The position numbers and the translations under genes are program-made. Of a stretch of DNA of 64,000 nt, positions 34,829 to 43,217 are shown piece after piece. The number at the start of each line of letters is the position of its first letter. Position 1 is the first letter of the stretch. The notes under the pieces are model-generated. The model did no database searches and had not been told where the DNA came from. It saw only the letters and a list, made by a program, of their open reading frames with translations. This stretch comes from Caloramator fervidus (GTDB lineage Bacteria; Bacillota; Clostridia; Clostridiales; Caloramatoraceae): NCBI RefSeq assembly GCF_900108045.1, contig NZ_FNUK01000007.1:1-64000 (forward strand). The letters run 5' to 3'.

Positions 34829-35280
34829 TTCATCACCTCTTGTGTTTCTAATCTATCAATATATAAAACACCATTTAAATGGTCTATCTCATGGCATAAA
34901 GCCCTTGCAAAAAAATCTTCAGCTTCAATAATAACTTCTTTTCCTTTTTCGTTTAAAGCTTTAACCTTAATCTTTTTTGGTCTTTTAACAAATCCACTTC
35001 TATTTGGTATACTAAGACATGCTTCTTCGTCAATTTGTTCTCCCTCTTCATAAATTATCTCAGGATTAATTAGTTTATATAATCCTTCACCAATGTCTAC
35101 CACTATAACTCTTTTCAATATTCCTACTTGAGGAGCTGCAAGTCCTACCCCATTTGCCTCATACATAGTATCCACCATATCTTCAATTAAGGTTAAAATT
35201 CTTTGATCTATTTTTTCAACAGGTTTACTTATCTTTCTTAACACTTCATCACCTAATGTTCTTATTTTTCTAATTGCCAT
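34825..35280 (-). CDS. def: peptide deformylase
   Basis: Def removes the formyl group from nascent proteins. The 151-residue type I deformylase has the three motifs in order: [10 protein letters not shown] (44-53), EEACLSIP (near 88-95) and the metal-binding [10 protein letters not shown] near 131-140. The cysteine of EEACLS and the two histidines are the ligands. ATG follows GGAGGG. It lies between priA and fmt in the conserved operon order. Confidence 0.97.
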   Translation of the reverse strand: MAIRKIRTLGDEVLRKISKPVEKIDQRILTLIEDMVDTMYEANGVGLAAPQVGILKRVIVVDIGEGLYKLINPEIIYEEGEQIDEEACLSIPNRSGFVKRPKKIKVKALNEKGKEVIIEAEDFFARALCHEIDHLNGVLYIDRLETQEVMK

Positions 35281-35295
35281 AAAAATCCCTCCTAA

Positions 35296-37707
35296 TCATA
35301 ACATACTTACTGGGTTAATATCCATCGTAAAAGAGATGTTACTACTATTTAACAAATTATACACTATTTGATATATATTAGCATAATATTTTTTTACATT
35401 ACCCTTAATAACAAAATTCCACCTAAAAACATTCTTAATTTTTGAAATATAACACGGCGAAGGCCCTAAAAATTCTATGTCCTTACTTGTTGTCATATCA
35501 TTAAAATATTGGGCTAGTTCATGAGACTTTTTAATAAGCTCTTGTTCATTTTGAGAAGTTAGTAGCAAATATAGTATATCTGTAAAAGGAGGATTATTCA
35601 TCAATTGTCTCATTTTTATTTCATATTCATAAAAACTTTTGTAATCATGAAAACTTGCAAATTGAATAACTGGATTTTCAGGTTCATAAGTTTGAATAAT
35701 AACTTTTCCTGATTTTTCCCCTCTTCCTGCTCTACCTGAAACTTGAGAAATCAATTGAAAAGCTCTTTCTGCAGCTTTATAATCAGGTAAATTAAGGATA
35801 GTATCTATTGCTATTATTCCAACAAGAGTTACATTTTTAAAATCCATTCCTTTTGCTATCATTTGCGTTCCAATAAGAATATCTGCATCTCCATTTTTAA
35901 AAGCTCTATATATATCCTCATGAGCTCCTTTATACCTTGTAGTATCCATATCCATTCTTAATACACGTGCTTTGGGGAAATACTTTTTTATTTCAGTTTC
36001 AACTTTTTCTGTTCCTGCACCAAAATACTTAATATATTGGCTTTTACATTTTGGACACTTACTTGGTATTATATAATTTTTACCACAGTAATGACAACTT
36101 AAAGAATTATTATAATAATGGTACGTCAAAGTAATATCACAATCTAAACACTTTGCAACATAACCACAAGCTCTACATGATACAAAAGTAGAATGTCCTC
36201 TTCTGTTTATAAATAAAATAATCTGATTTCTTTGCTCTAAATTTAAGGCTATTTCCTCTAGTAAAACTTGGCTAAATACACTCCTGTTTCCTTTTTTAAG
36301 TTCACTTCTCATATCAACAATGTTTACTTGTGGTAAAACTCCTTTATTAGCCCGTTTATGTATTTCAACTAAATTATATTCACCATTTTTAGCTTTAAAA
36401 TAGCTTTCTATAGAAGGAGTTGCTGAACCAAGTATCAATAAACCATTAACGTTTTCCAATCTAAGCTTTGCTATATCTCGTGCATCATATTTAGGAGTAA
36501 TTTCTGATTTGTAAGTATGTTCATGCTCTTCATCAACAATTATTAACTTTAAATTTTTAACAGGAGCAAATACAGCAGAACGAGCTCCTATTACAATTTG
36601 GGCTTCACCTTTATATATTCTTCTCCACTCATCATATCTCTCTCCATCAGATAACCTACTATGAAGTACGGCTATTTTATCGCCAAATCTTCCTTTAAAC
36701 CTTTCTACAGTTTGAGGAGTTAGAGAAATTTCTGGAATCAAAACAATAGCTCCATAACCCTCTAATAAAAATTTTTCAATTAAATTAATATATATTTCTG
36801 TTTTACCAGAACCTGTAACTCCAAAAAGCAAAGTTACTCTTTTACCGTTTCTATAAGCACTTAAAATATTATCTATTGCATTTTCTTGCTCTTGGTTAAG
36901 CACAACTTTTTCATAAACATAATTATCCTTTATAGGGTTTCTATAAACTTCTACATATTCTTTTAAGATTAAGCCTTTATTTAAAAGTGCTTTTAAAGTA
37001 GAAGAACTTACATTTAAAGTATCAACTAACTCTTTTAATAAAACAAATTCTTGTCTTTTTAATAAAACCTCTAATACAGAAATTTGTTTTTCTAATCTTT
37101 TGTTTTGTTTATTTTTTTCTATAAACTCCCTAACAATAAATTCATCTGTAACTTTAATCACTACTTCCTTTTTAGGTTTTACAACTTTATTTAAAACTTC
37201 TTTTACGTCAATAATACCTTTTTTATATAATTTAATAAGCTGAGTTTTTTTTATTTTTTTATTAATAAGCCTTTCAATCTTTTCTAATTGTATATAATCA
37301 TTTTTTAAATAATTTAAAAAATCATATTCATCAGTATAAATCTCATCAAAATTTAATCTCTTTATTAATACTGTTCTTTTTAAGTTAGAAAAAGGAAGAA
37401 ACAACTTAATAGCATCATAATAAGAACATAGATAAATATTACTAATTTGCTTAGCTAAATCTAAAGTGCTGTTATCAATTATAATATCCTCATCTAAAAT
37501 ATCATAAATATATTTTAAATTTTCGCCTTCAGAATATTCTTTAATATCTACTACAATGCCATCTATTAGCTTATTTCCTAATCCAAAAGGAACTATTACC
37601 CTCATCCCTACTTTTATAATATCTTCCATATCCTCAGAAATCATGTAATCAAATTTTTTATCTAGCTCTTTAACACTTGTATTTATTACAACAGAGGCAA
37701 TTTTCAA
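35296..37707 (-). CDS. priA: primosomal replication helicase PriA
   Basis: PriA restarts collapsed replication forks. The 803 residues contain an N-terminal DNA-binding part, a winged-helix region, and a helicase core with LLFGVTGSGKTEIY near 294-307 and DEEHEHTYKSE near 391. The zinc-binding insert has four CxxC pairs (CRACGYVAKCLDC, CHYCG, CPKC). C-terminal helicase motif VI contains QVSGRAGRG. The start is inferred as TTG at 37707 with GGAGGG 6 nt upstream, since the family N-terminus begins at this point. It is preceded by a hairpin overlapping the end of coaBC. Confidence 0.96.
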   Translation of the reverse strand: MKIASVVINTSVKELDKKFDYMISEDMEDIIKVGMRVIVPFGLGNKLIDGIVVDIKEYSEGENLKYIYDILDEDIIIDNSTLDLAKQISNIYLCSYYDAIKLFLPFSNLKRTVLIKRLNFDEIYTDEYDFLNYLKNDYIQLEKIERLINKKIKKTQLIKLYKKGIIDVKEVLNKVVKPKKEVVIKVTDEFIVREFIEKNKQNKRLEKQISVLEVLLKRQEFVLLKELVDTLNVSSSTLKALLNKGLILKEYVEVYRNPIKDNYVYEKVVLNQEQENAIDNILSAYRNGKRVTLLFGVTGSGKTEIYINLIEKFLLEGYGAIVLIPEISLTPQTVERFKGRFGDKIAVLHSRLSDGERYDEWRRIYKGEAQIVIGARSAVFAPVKNLKLIIVDEEHEHTYKSEITPKYDARDIAKLRLENVNGLLILGSATPSIESYFKAKNGEYNLVEIHKRANKGVLPQVNIVDMRSELKKGNRSVFSQVLLEEIALNLEQRNQIILFINRRGHSTFVSCRACGYVAKCLDCDITLTYHYYNNSLSCHYCGKNYIIPSKCPKCKSQYIKYFGAGTEKVETEIKKYFPKARVLRMDMDTTRYKGAHEDIYRAFKNGDADILIGTQMIAKGMDFKNVTLVGIIAIDTILNLPDYKAAERAFQLISQVSGRAGRGEKSGKVIIQTYEPENPVIQFASFHDYKSFYEYEIKMRQLMNNPPFTDILYLLLTSQNEQELIKKSHELAQYFNDMTTSKDIEFLGPSPCYISKIKNVFRWNFVIKGNVKKYYANIYQIVYNLLNSSNISFTMDINPVSML

Positions 37708-37732
37708 ATTTAACCCTCCTAAAAGAATAAAA

Positions 37733-37748
37733 AAGCGCCTTAGCGCTT
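37733..37748 (-). terminator. hairpin between coaBC and priA
   Basis: AAGCGC/GCGCTT with a CTTA loop overlaps the coaBC stop codon and is followed on the minus strand by TTTTATTCTTTT. It looks like an intrinsic terminator inside the long operon, so it is probably leaky. Confidence 0.55.
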
Positions 37749-38933
37749 AAGTTTTATTTCTAAAATATAGTTTAAAATAATATCTGCTAATTCCTGCTTT
37801 AACATATTGGGAAGTTGAACTAATTGTCCATCTTTTTTGATTATCTTAACAGTATTAGTATCATAATTAAATCCAGAATTTTCTTGAGTTATATCATTAG
37901 CTATTATCATATCCAAATTTTTATTTGCTAATTTTAATTTTGCATTTTGTATAAGATCATTAGTTTCTGCTGCAAAACCTACAAGTATTTGATTAGTTTT
38001 TATTTTTCCCATCTCAAGCAGTATATCTTTATTCTTTATTAATTTTATTTCAAAACTATCTTCAGATTTTTTTATCTTAGTATTGCTAACATTCTCTACT
38101 CTATAATCTGCAACTGCAGCAGCTTTAATGGCAATATCAACATTTGGAAAATATTTCATAACTTCATCATACATTTCTTGCGCTGTCTTTACCCTTATAA
38201 CTTTAACACCAACAGGGGGCATAATATCAGTAGGACCCGTTATCAAAATTACTTCTGCTCCCCTGTTTCTTGCTGCTCTAGCTATAGAATACCCCATTTT
38301 CCCTGAAGAATGATTTGAAATAAACCTTACAGGATCAATATCCTCAACTGTTGGGCCTGCAGTTACAAGAACTTTTTTTCCAGCATAATCCTTATTTTTA
38401 CAAAGAAGCATGTCTATATAATCAACAATAACATCGACCTCAGCTAGTTTTCCTTTTCCTACATAACCACAAGCAAGCCTTCCTTCTATAGGCTCAATAA
38501 TATGATATCCATATTGTTTTAAAATAGATATATTCCTTTGGAGTATCGGATTTTCATACATATTAACATTCATAGCAGGAGCAATCAAAACAGGAGCTTT
38601 TGTAGCCATAACAGTAGTTGTAAGCATATCATCTGCAATTCCATTAGCTATTTTACCAATGACATTAGCAGTTGCAGGAACAATTGCAAAAACATCTGCT
38701 TTGTCTGCTAAAGAAATATGTTGAATCTCCCATGTTTTAGGCTCTGCAAACATATCAACAACAACAGGGTTTTGACTTAGAGATTGAAAACTTAAAGGTG
38801 TAACAAATTTGGTAGCCGACTCAGTCATAATGACATGAACATCAATATTTTTCTTTTTAAGCTTGCTAATTAGGTCAAGGGCTTTATAAGCAGCTATACC
38901 TCCCGTAACACCTAAAACAACAGTTTTTGACAT
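37740..38933 (-). CDS. coaBC: bifunctional phosphopantothenoylcysteine decarboxylase/synthetase CoaBC
   Basis: CoaB joins cysteine to phosphopantothenate and CoaC decarboxylates the product, giving phosphopantetheine for CoaD. The 397 residues consist of the FMN-dependent CoaC domain (1 to about 180, with PAMNVNMYENP near 115 and ACGYVGKGKLAEV near 151) and the CoaB domain (from about 185, KKVLVTAGPTVEDIDPVRFISNHSSGKMG). ATG follows GAGGTG. It lies between rpoZ and priA, as in Bacillus. Confidence 0.97.
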   Translation of the reverse strand: MSKTVVLGVTGGIAAYKALDLISKLKKKNIDVHVIMTESATKFVTPLSFQSLSQNPVVVDMFAEPKTWEIQHISLADKADVFAIVPATANVIGKIANGIADDMLTTTVMATKAPVLIAPAMNVNMYENPILQRNISILKQYGYHIIEPIEGRLACGYVGKGKLAEVDVIVDYIDMLLCKNKDYAGKKVLVTAGPTVEDIDPVRFISNHSSGKMGYSIARAARNRGAEVILITGPTDIMPPVGVKVIRVKTAQEMYDEVMKYFPNVDIAIKAAAVADYRVENVSNTKIKKSEDSFEIKLIKNKDILLEMGKIKTNQILVGFAAETNDLIQNAKLKLANKNLDMIIANDITQENSGFNYDTNTVKIIKKDGQLVQLPNMLKQELADIILNYILEIKLKR

Positions 38934-38948
38934 ATCAACACCTCAATA

Positions 38949-39179
38949 TTACTTAATTCCAGACTTAACTGCATGATATTTAATCTTTCCATTATTTATT
39001 TCATGAATAGCAATAGTAACAGGCTGATTTGAGTCCACTTTAACTAAAGGTTGTGCTCCATCAACTAATTGCCTAGCTCTTTTAGCTGTAACTACAACTA
39101 AAGAATATCTATTATCTATCTTATCAAGCAAAGACATTATAGGTGGATTTATCATTGAACTTTCTTTAGCTAAATTCAT
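38949..39179 (-). CDS. rpoZ: RNA polymerase omega subunit
   Basis: Omega aids assembly and stability of RNA polymerase. The 76-residue protein contains the family core PPIMSLLDKIDNRYSLVVVTAKRARQ, split here as PPIMSLLDKIDNRYSL and VVVTAKRARQL (12-38). ATG is preceded by GGAGGG. It follows gmk with 3 nt between them and precedes coaBC, the conserved gmk-rpoZ-coaBC order. Confidence 0.95.
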   Translation of the reverse strand: MNLAKESSMINPPIMSLLDKIDNRYSLVVVTAKRARQLVDGAQPLVKVDSNQPVTIAIHEINNGKIKYHAVKSGIK

Positions 39180-39182
39180 TCA

Positions 39183-39791
39183 TCATCCCTCCTGATTAAA
39201 ACATACTGTATCCATAACTCTACTACATCTGCATTTCTCAGCAATAATTATACATTCTATCTTTTTAACAGCTTCTTCTACATAATCATTCACAACTGCA
39301 TAATCATAATTTGACATATACTTAATTTCTTCAAAAGCAGAATTAAATCTTGTCTTCAAAGAATCCTCTGTTTCAGAACCGCGCTTAATAATTCTATTTT
39401 TCAATTCCTCCATAGATGGTGGTAAAATAAATATAAACACACCATCAGGATACTTTTCTTTTACCATTAATGCCCCTTGTATATCTATCTCCAGTATTAC
39501 ATCATTTCCTTTGTTTAATTCTTCTTCAACATAAGACTTTGGTGTTCCATAATAATTTCCATAAACAGTAGCATATTCTAAAAACTCATTTTTTCGTATC
39601 ATGTCTTCAAACTTTTCTTTGGAAACAAAATAATAATTAACTCCCTCTTTTTCACCTTCTCTAGGCGCTCTTGTCGTGCATGAAACAGATAATTTTAAAT
39701 CTTTATTCTTTTGCAATAAGGCTTTGCATATTGTTCCTTTACCTGCACCTGATGGACCTGAAATTACTATTAGCAACCCCCGCTTTTTCAT
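39183..39791 (-). CDS. gmk: guanylate kinase
   Basis: Gmk phosphorylates GMP to GDP. The 202 residues start with the P-loop region LLIVISGPSGAGKGTIC (6-22). They contain SCTTRAPREGEKEGVNYYFV (near 37-56), which binds GMP, and the lid region near EDSLKTRFNSA. Length and motifs are normal. It is located after remA and before rpoZ in the conserved operon. Confidence 0.97.
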   Translation of the reverse strand: MKKRGLLIVISGPSGAGKGTICKALLQKNKDLKLSVSCTTRAPREGEKEGVNYYFVSKEKFEDMIRKNEFLEYATVYGNYYGTPKSYVEEELNKGNDVILEIDIQGALMVKEKYPDGVFIFILPPSMEELKNRIIKRGSETEDSLKTRFNSAFEEIKYMSNYDYAVVNDYVEEAVKKIECIIIAEKCRCSRVMDTVCFNQEG

Positions 39792-39811
39792 CCTATACTC
39801 CTTTCTTTTAT

Positions 39812-40099
39812 TTATTCTTCATTATTTTCTTCGGTATCTTCTATATTTTCTTCAACATCCTTTGACATCAATCTATGAGCCACAGTTTCTGGCTGAACTG
39901 CAGATAAAATTATATGATCGCTATCAGTAATAATTACTGCTCTAGTCCTTCTTCCATATGTTGCATCAATTAGCATTCCTCTATCTCTTGCCTCTTGTAT
40001 TATTCTTTTTATTGGTGCAGATTCTGGACTAACTATTGCAACTAATCTATTTGCTGAAACTATATTACCAAAACCAATATTTATAAGTTTTATTCCCAT
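39812..40099 (-). CDS. remA: RemA/YlzA (DUF370) regulatory protein
   Basis: RemA is a small DNA-binding regulator that in B. subtilis activates biofilm matrix and osmoprotection genes as a ring-shaped oligomer. The 95 residues hold the family core [19 protein letters not shown] and the central [18 protein letters not shown] (25-42); [27 protein letters not shown] follows in pieces. The acidic tail (about 80-95, rich in Glu and Asn) is longer than in many relatives. It lies between yicC and gmk, the usual place. ATG follows GGGAGG. Confidence 0.93.
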   Translation of the reverse strand: MGIKLINIGFGNIVSANRLVAIVSPESAPIKRIIQEARDRGMLIDATYGRRTRAVIITDSDHIILSAVQPETVAHRLMSKDVEENIEDTEENNEE

Positions 40100-40115
40100 A
40101 TTTTAACCTCCCAAA

Positions 40116-40994
40116 TTATTCAATATTTTGAATTTGTTCTCTTATTTTTTCAAGTTCACTTTTTATATCTATAACCAAATTAGATATTACCAAATCATTT
40201 GCTTTAGACCCTATAGTATTTGTTTCCCTATTCATCTCTTGCAATAAAAAATCAAGTTTTCTACCTACAGCTTCTTCACTCTCAAGGGTATTTTTAAGCT
40301 GCTCGATATGACTTTTTAAACGGATTATTTCTTCATTTATATTAACTTTATCAGCAAAAAAAGCTACTTCATTTAACAACCTAGTTTCATCTACTTCAAC
40401 ATCCTTTAAAAACTCACTTATTCGTTCCCTTATTTTTTCCTTATATTCTTCAACCACCATAGGACTTCTACGCTCTATTTCATCTACTTTTTGACTTATT
40501 ATGTTGCACTTTTCTAATATATCTTGTTTTAATTTTAAACCTTCTCTTATTCTCATGTCAATAAAAACACTTAACGCTTGATCTAATGCCTTTTTCATTG
40601 TTTCCCATATACTTTCATAATCCTCTTCATTTTTTTCAACAATTATTATATCTGAAAACTTTGTAAAAAGAGATAGGCCTATTTCTTCAGATAAATTGAA
40701 CTTTTCCTTCAATTGCATAAATACATTATAGTAGTATTGAGCTACTTTCTCATCTAAAGAAATCTTTATATCATTATCTGCAAACTTTTCTTGATTTATA
40801 AATACATCTACTTTACCTCTTGAAATTTTTGAAGATATGTACTTTCTAATATTATCTTCTAAAGCTAAAAGCTGCTTTGGAAGACGTATGTTAACATCTA
40901 AGTACCTATTATTTACTGATTTTAATTCTATAACGAATTTTCGGTTATTTTCCTCAACTTCCCCTCTTCCATATCCTGTCATACTCTTAATCAT
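40116..40994 (-). CDS. yicC: YicC family endoribonuclease-like protein
   Basis: YicC/YloC proteins are linked to RNA decay; E. coli YicC has endoribonuclease activity. The 292 residues start MIKSMTGYGRG, the family signature, contain SVNNRYLDVNIRLPKQL near 26-42 and end with the conserved DFLLQEMNRETNTIGSKAND region. I use the ATG at 40994 because AGGTGA is 5-6 nt upstream; an ATG 3 nt earlier is also possible. First gene of the long operon that ends at thiN, driven by the promoter at 41042-41071. Confidence 0.93.
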   Translation of the reverse strand: MIKSMTGYGRGEVEENNRKFVIELKSVNNRYLDVNIRLPKQLLALEDNIRKYISSKISRGKVDVFINQEKFADNDIKISLDEKVAQYYYNVFMQLKEKFNLSEEIGLSLFTKFSDIIIVEKNEEDYESIWETMKKALDQALSVFIDMRIREGLKLKQDILEKCNIISQKVDEIERRSPMVVEEYKEKIRERISEFLKDVEVDETRLLNEVAFFADKVNINEEIIRLKSHIEQLKNTLESEEAVGRKLDFLLQEMNRETNTIGSKANDLVISNLVIDIKSELEKIREQIQNIE

Positions 40995-41041
40995 CATATT
41001 CACCTACCGCTTTAATATAATAATACATTACATTCTTTCTA

Positions 41042-41071
41042 ATTATACATAATAATATATCTTTTTTTCAA
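41042..41071 (-). promoter_or_regulatory. sigma-A promoter of the yicC-to-thiN operon
   Basis: Minus strand TTGAAA, 18 nt, TATAAT, about 50 nt before the yicC ATG and just after the dapL terminator. Confidence 0.65.
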
Positions 41072-41090
41072 GGTCAAATTAAAATTGATA

Positions 41091-41108
41091 GGCATGCATA
41101 AGCATGCC
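41091..41108 (-). terminator. terminator after dapL
   Basis: GGCATGC/GCATGCC stem with an ATAA loop, 3 nt past the dapL stop, followed on the minus strand by TATCAATTTTAATTTG. The stem arms are the same as in the yloV terminator at 23465-23483. Confidence 0.65.
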
Positions 41109-41111
41109 ATA

Positions 41112-42269
41112 TCATAAAACTTCACAAATTTTATCTATTGCTAACTTCAGTCTGTCAAAATCTGCAGTTAATGAAAGCCTACAAAATTTCTCTCCTGCTT
41201 TACCAAAAGCTTCCCCTGGAGTTAACATAACATATGCCTTATTTAAAACAAACTCACAAAATTGCTGTGAAGAAAAATTATTAGGTACTTTAAACCATAC
41301 ATAAAATGTTCCTTTACTATTATATACTTCTATTTGTTTTTGATTCAATAGAGAGCTAACAAATTTTCTTCTTAGATTATAAATATCATTCATACTTTTA
41401 ATAAAATTATCTCCTTCTTTTAAAGCGCATGCACCTGCTAATTGAATAGGAATAAATTGTCCAGAGTCAATATTTGATTTAATAGTCAAAAGCCTTCTTA
41501 TAATTTCTTTATTTCCTACAATATACCCTATTCTCCAACCTGTCATATTAAAATTTTTAGAAAGACTTCCTATTTCAACTGCTATTTTTTTAGCATATTT
41601 AGCTTGTAATAAACTTATTTTATATTTATCATCACAAACAATATTAGAATATGCAGCATCGTTAATGATAATTATATCGTTCTTTATCCCATATTCTATT
41701 AATTCATTATAAAAATCTAAACTTGCACATGCTCCAGTTGGATTATTAGGATAATTTACTATAAATAATTTAGCTTTTCTACATACTTCAGGAGATATTT
41801 TCCCAAGGTTTGGTAAATAATCTTCTTTATCTGAAAGATAAATCTTATATGGAACACAACCAGAAATAATAGCTGCAAAGTTATATACCGGATAAGAAGG
41901 TTCTGGAATTAAGCAATAATCCCCAGGATCCGTAAGTGCTAAAAAAATATGTGCTAATCCCTCCTTAGCTCCTATAAGAACTCCTACTTCATTTTCATAG
42001 TCCAGCTCTACTCCAAAATGTCTTTTATAAAAATTTGCAACTTCTATTTTAAATTCCTTAACACCGCTGTAGGGAGGATATTTATAATAATTTTCACTAT
42101 TTAAATTTCTTATAAGTTCTTCTTTTATAAAATCAGGAGTTCTAATATCAGGATCGCCTATACTTAGGTCTATTACTTCTACATTATTTTTACATAATTT
42201 GTTTTTTTGTTCCTCTAGCCTTGAAAATATATATTTTGGTATCTCTAAAATTCTATTAGATAGTTTCAA
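41112..42269 (-). CDS. dapL: LL-diaminopimelate aminotransferase-like (class I/II) PLP enzyme
   Basis: The 385 residues are a fold-type I aminotransferase: DLSIGDPDIRTPDF near 34-47, YPNNPTGACA near 173-182, and the PLP-binding Lys in GSLSKNFNMTGWRIGY near 233-248. Position next to dapF suggests it makes LL-diaminopimelate directly from tetrahydrodipicolinate (DapL route), giving precursors for lysine and peptidoglycan. Other aminotransferase activities cannot be excluded from sequence. The start is inferred as TTG at 42269, 6 nt after GGGGGG. A 7-bp GC-rich hairpin covers that ribosome binding site. Confidence 0.8.
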   Translation of the reverse strand: MKLSNRILEIPKYIFSRLEEQKNKLCKNNVEVIDLSIGDPDIRTPDFIKEELIRNLNSENYYKYPPYSGVKEFKIEVANFYKRHFGVELDYENEVGVLIGAKEGLAHIFLALTDPGDYCLIPEPSYPVYNFAAIISGCVPYKIYLSDKEDYLPNLGKISPEVCRKAKLFIVNYPNNPTGACASLDFYNELIEYGIKNDIIIINDAAYSNIVCDDKYKISLLQAKYAKKIAVEIGSLSKNFNMTGWRIGYIVGNKEIIRRLLTIKSNIDSGQFIPIQLAGACALKEGDNFIKSMNDIYNLRRKFVSSLLNQKQIEVYNSKGTFYVWFKVPNNFSSQQFCEFVLNKAYVMLTPGEAFGKAGEKFCRLSLTADFDRLKLAIDKICEVL

Positions 42270-42276
42270 AGTAATC

Positions 42277-42312
42277 CCCCCAAAGCTTGTTAATATATAA
42301 TATTATTGGGGG
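42277..42312 (-). promoter_or_regulatory. hairpin sequestering the dapL ribosome binding site
   Basis: On the minus strand CCCCCAA pairs with TTGGGGG across a 22-nt AT-rich loop, and the second arm is the Shine-Dalgarno sequence itself. It sits in the 53-nt gap between dapF and dapL. Weak A/T tail, so translational control is more plausible than termination. Confidence 0.5.
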
Positions 42313-42322
42313 AAAAGTAATG

Positions 42323-43144
42323 TTACAAAACAAAATTACCTTCACATATAAATTCTGCAGGCCCTTCCATATACACATCATCAATGTATTCAACTTTAAG
42401 CTTCCCAAAAGCAAGTTCAACATTAACTAAATTATATGTTAATCCATTTAAGTAACACGCAACAACAGCAGCACATGAACCTGTTCCACATGCCAATGTC
42501 AATCCTGCTCCTCTTTCCCAAGTTCTTACTTGGATTCTTTTCTCATCTACAATTTTAACAAAATTTACATTTGTCCTATTAGGAAATATATCTAATTTTT
42601 CAATTTTAGGACCATAAAATAATATTTCATTTTCATCAATTTCATTAACGTAGATGACAGTATGAGGAACACCCATTAAAATAGTAGAAGCTTTAAAAAC
42701 TTTATTATCAATTTTTATATCATAATTCAAATTATTTAGATTTGAATTATATATGGAAGATATTTTATCTATTACTGGTTTACCCATATTTATCCTAACT
42801 GTATCAACTTTAGAATTAATAACTCTCAACTCTGCTTTCAGTACCCCTGCTAAAGTTTCTACATCTATTATGTTTTTAGAAACTATCTTTTTTTCATATA
42901 CATACTTAGCAAAACATCTTATACCATTCCCACACATTTCTGCTTGACTTCCATCACTATTAAAAATAAGCATTTTTATATCAGCTTTATCAGACTTTTC
43001 TACAACTAAAAGCCCATCCGCACCTATTCCGAAATGTCTGTTACATACCTTTGTTGCAATTTTTGAGTAATCTAAAAAGTTTTCTTCTAAATTTTCTATT
43101 ATTATAAAATCATTTCCTAAACCATGCATTTTAGCAAAATACAT
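42323..43144 (-). CDS. dapF: diaminopimelate epimerase
   Basis: DapF converts LL- to meso-diaminopimelate for peptidoglycan and lysine. The 273 residues begin FAKMHGLGNDFIII. Both catalytic cysteines are present: one in AEMCGNGIRCFAKYV near 73-87, the other in LACGTGSCAAVVACY near 219-233. ATG follows AGGAGG. It is divergent from rqcH and the first gene of the dapF-dapL pair. Confidence 0.96.
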   Translation of the reverse strand: MYFAKMHGLGNDFIIIENLEENFLDYSKIATKVCNRHFGIGADGLLVVEKSDKADIKMLIFNSDGSQAEMCGNGIRCFAKYVYEKKIVSKNIIDVETLAGVLKAELRVINSKVDTVRINMGKPVIDKISSIYNSNLNNLNYDIKIDNKVFKASTILMGVPHTVIYVNEIDENEILFYGPKIEKLDIFPNRTNVNFVKIVDEKRIQVRTWERGAGLTLACGTGSCAAVVACYLNGLTYNLVNVELAFGKLKVEYIDDVYMEGPAEFICEGNFVL

Positions 43145-43217
43145 ATAATATACCTCCTTTTACATTTACTATTATAATGTTATAATCAATTAAAGATCAT
43201 AAAAAGGGGGAATAAAT

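Noticed and set aside
23465-41108. Dispersed GGCATGC-N-GCATGCC repeat as a mobile element
   Set aside because: The two occurrences (23465-23483 and 41091-41108) are both terminator stems after genes, differ in loop and flanks, and have no shared sequence beyond the stem.
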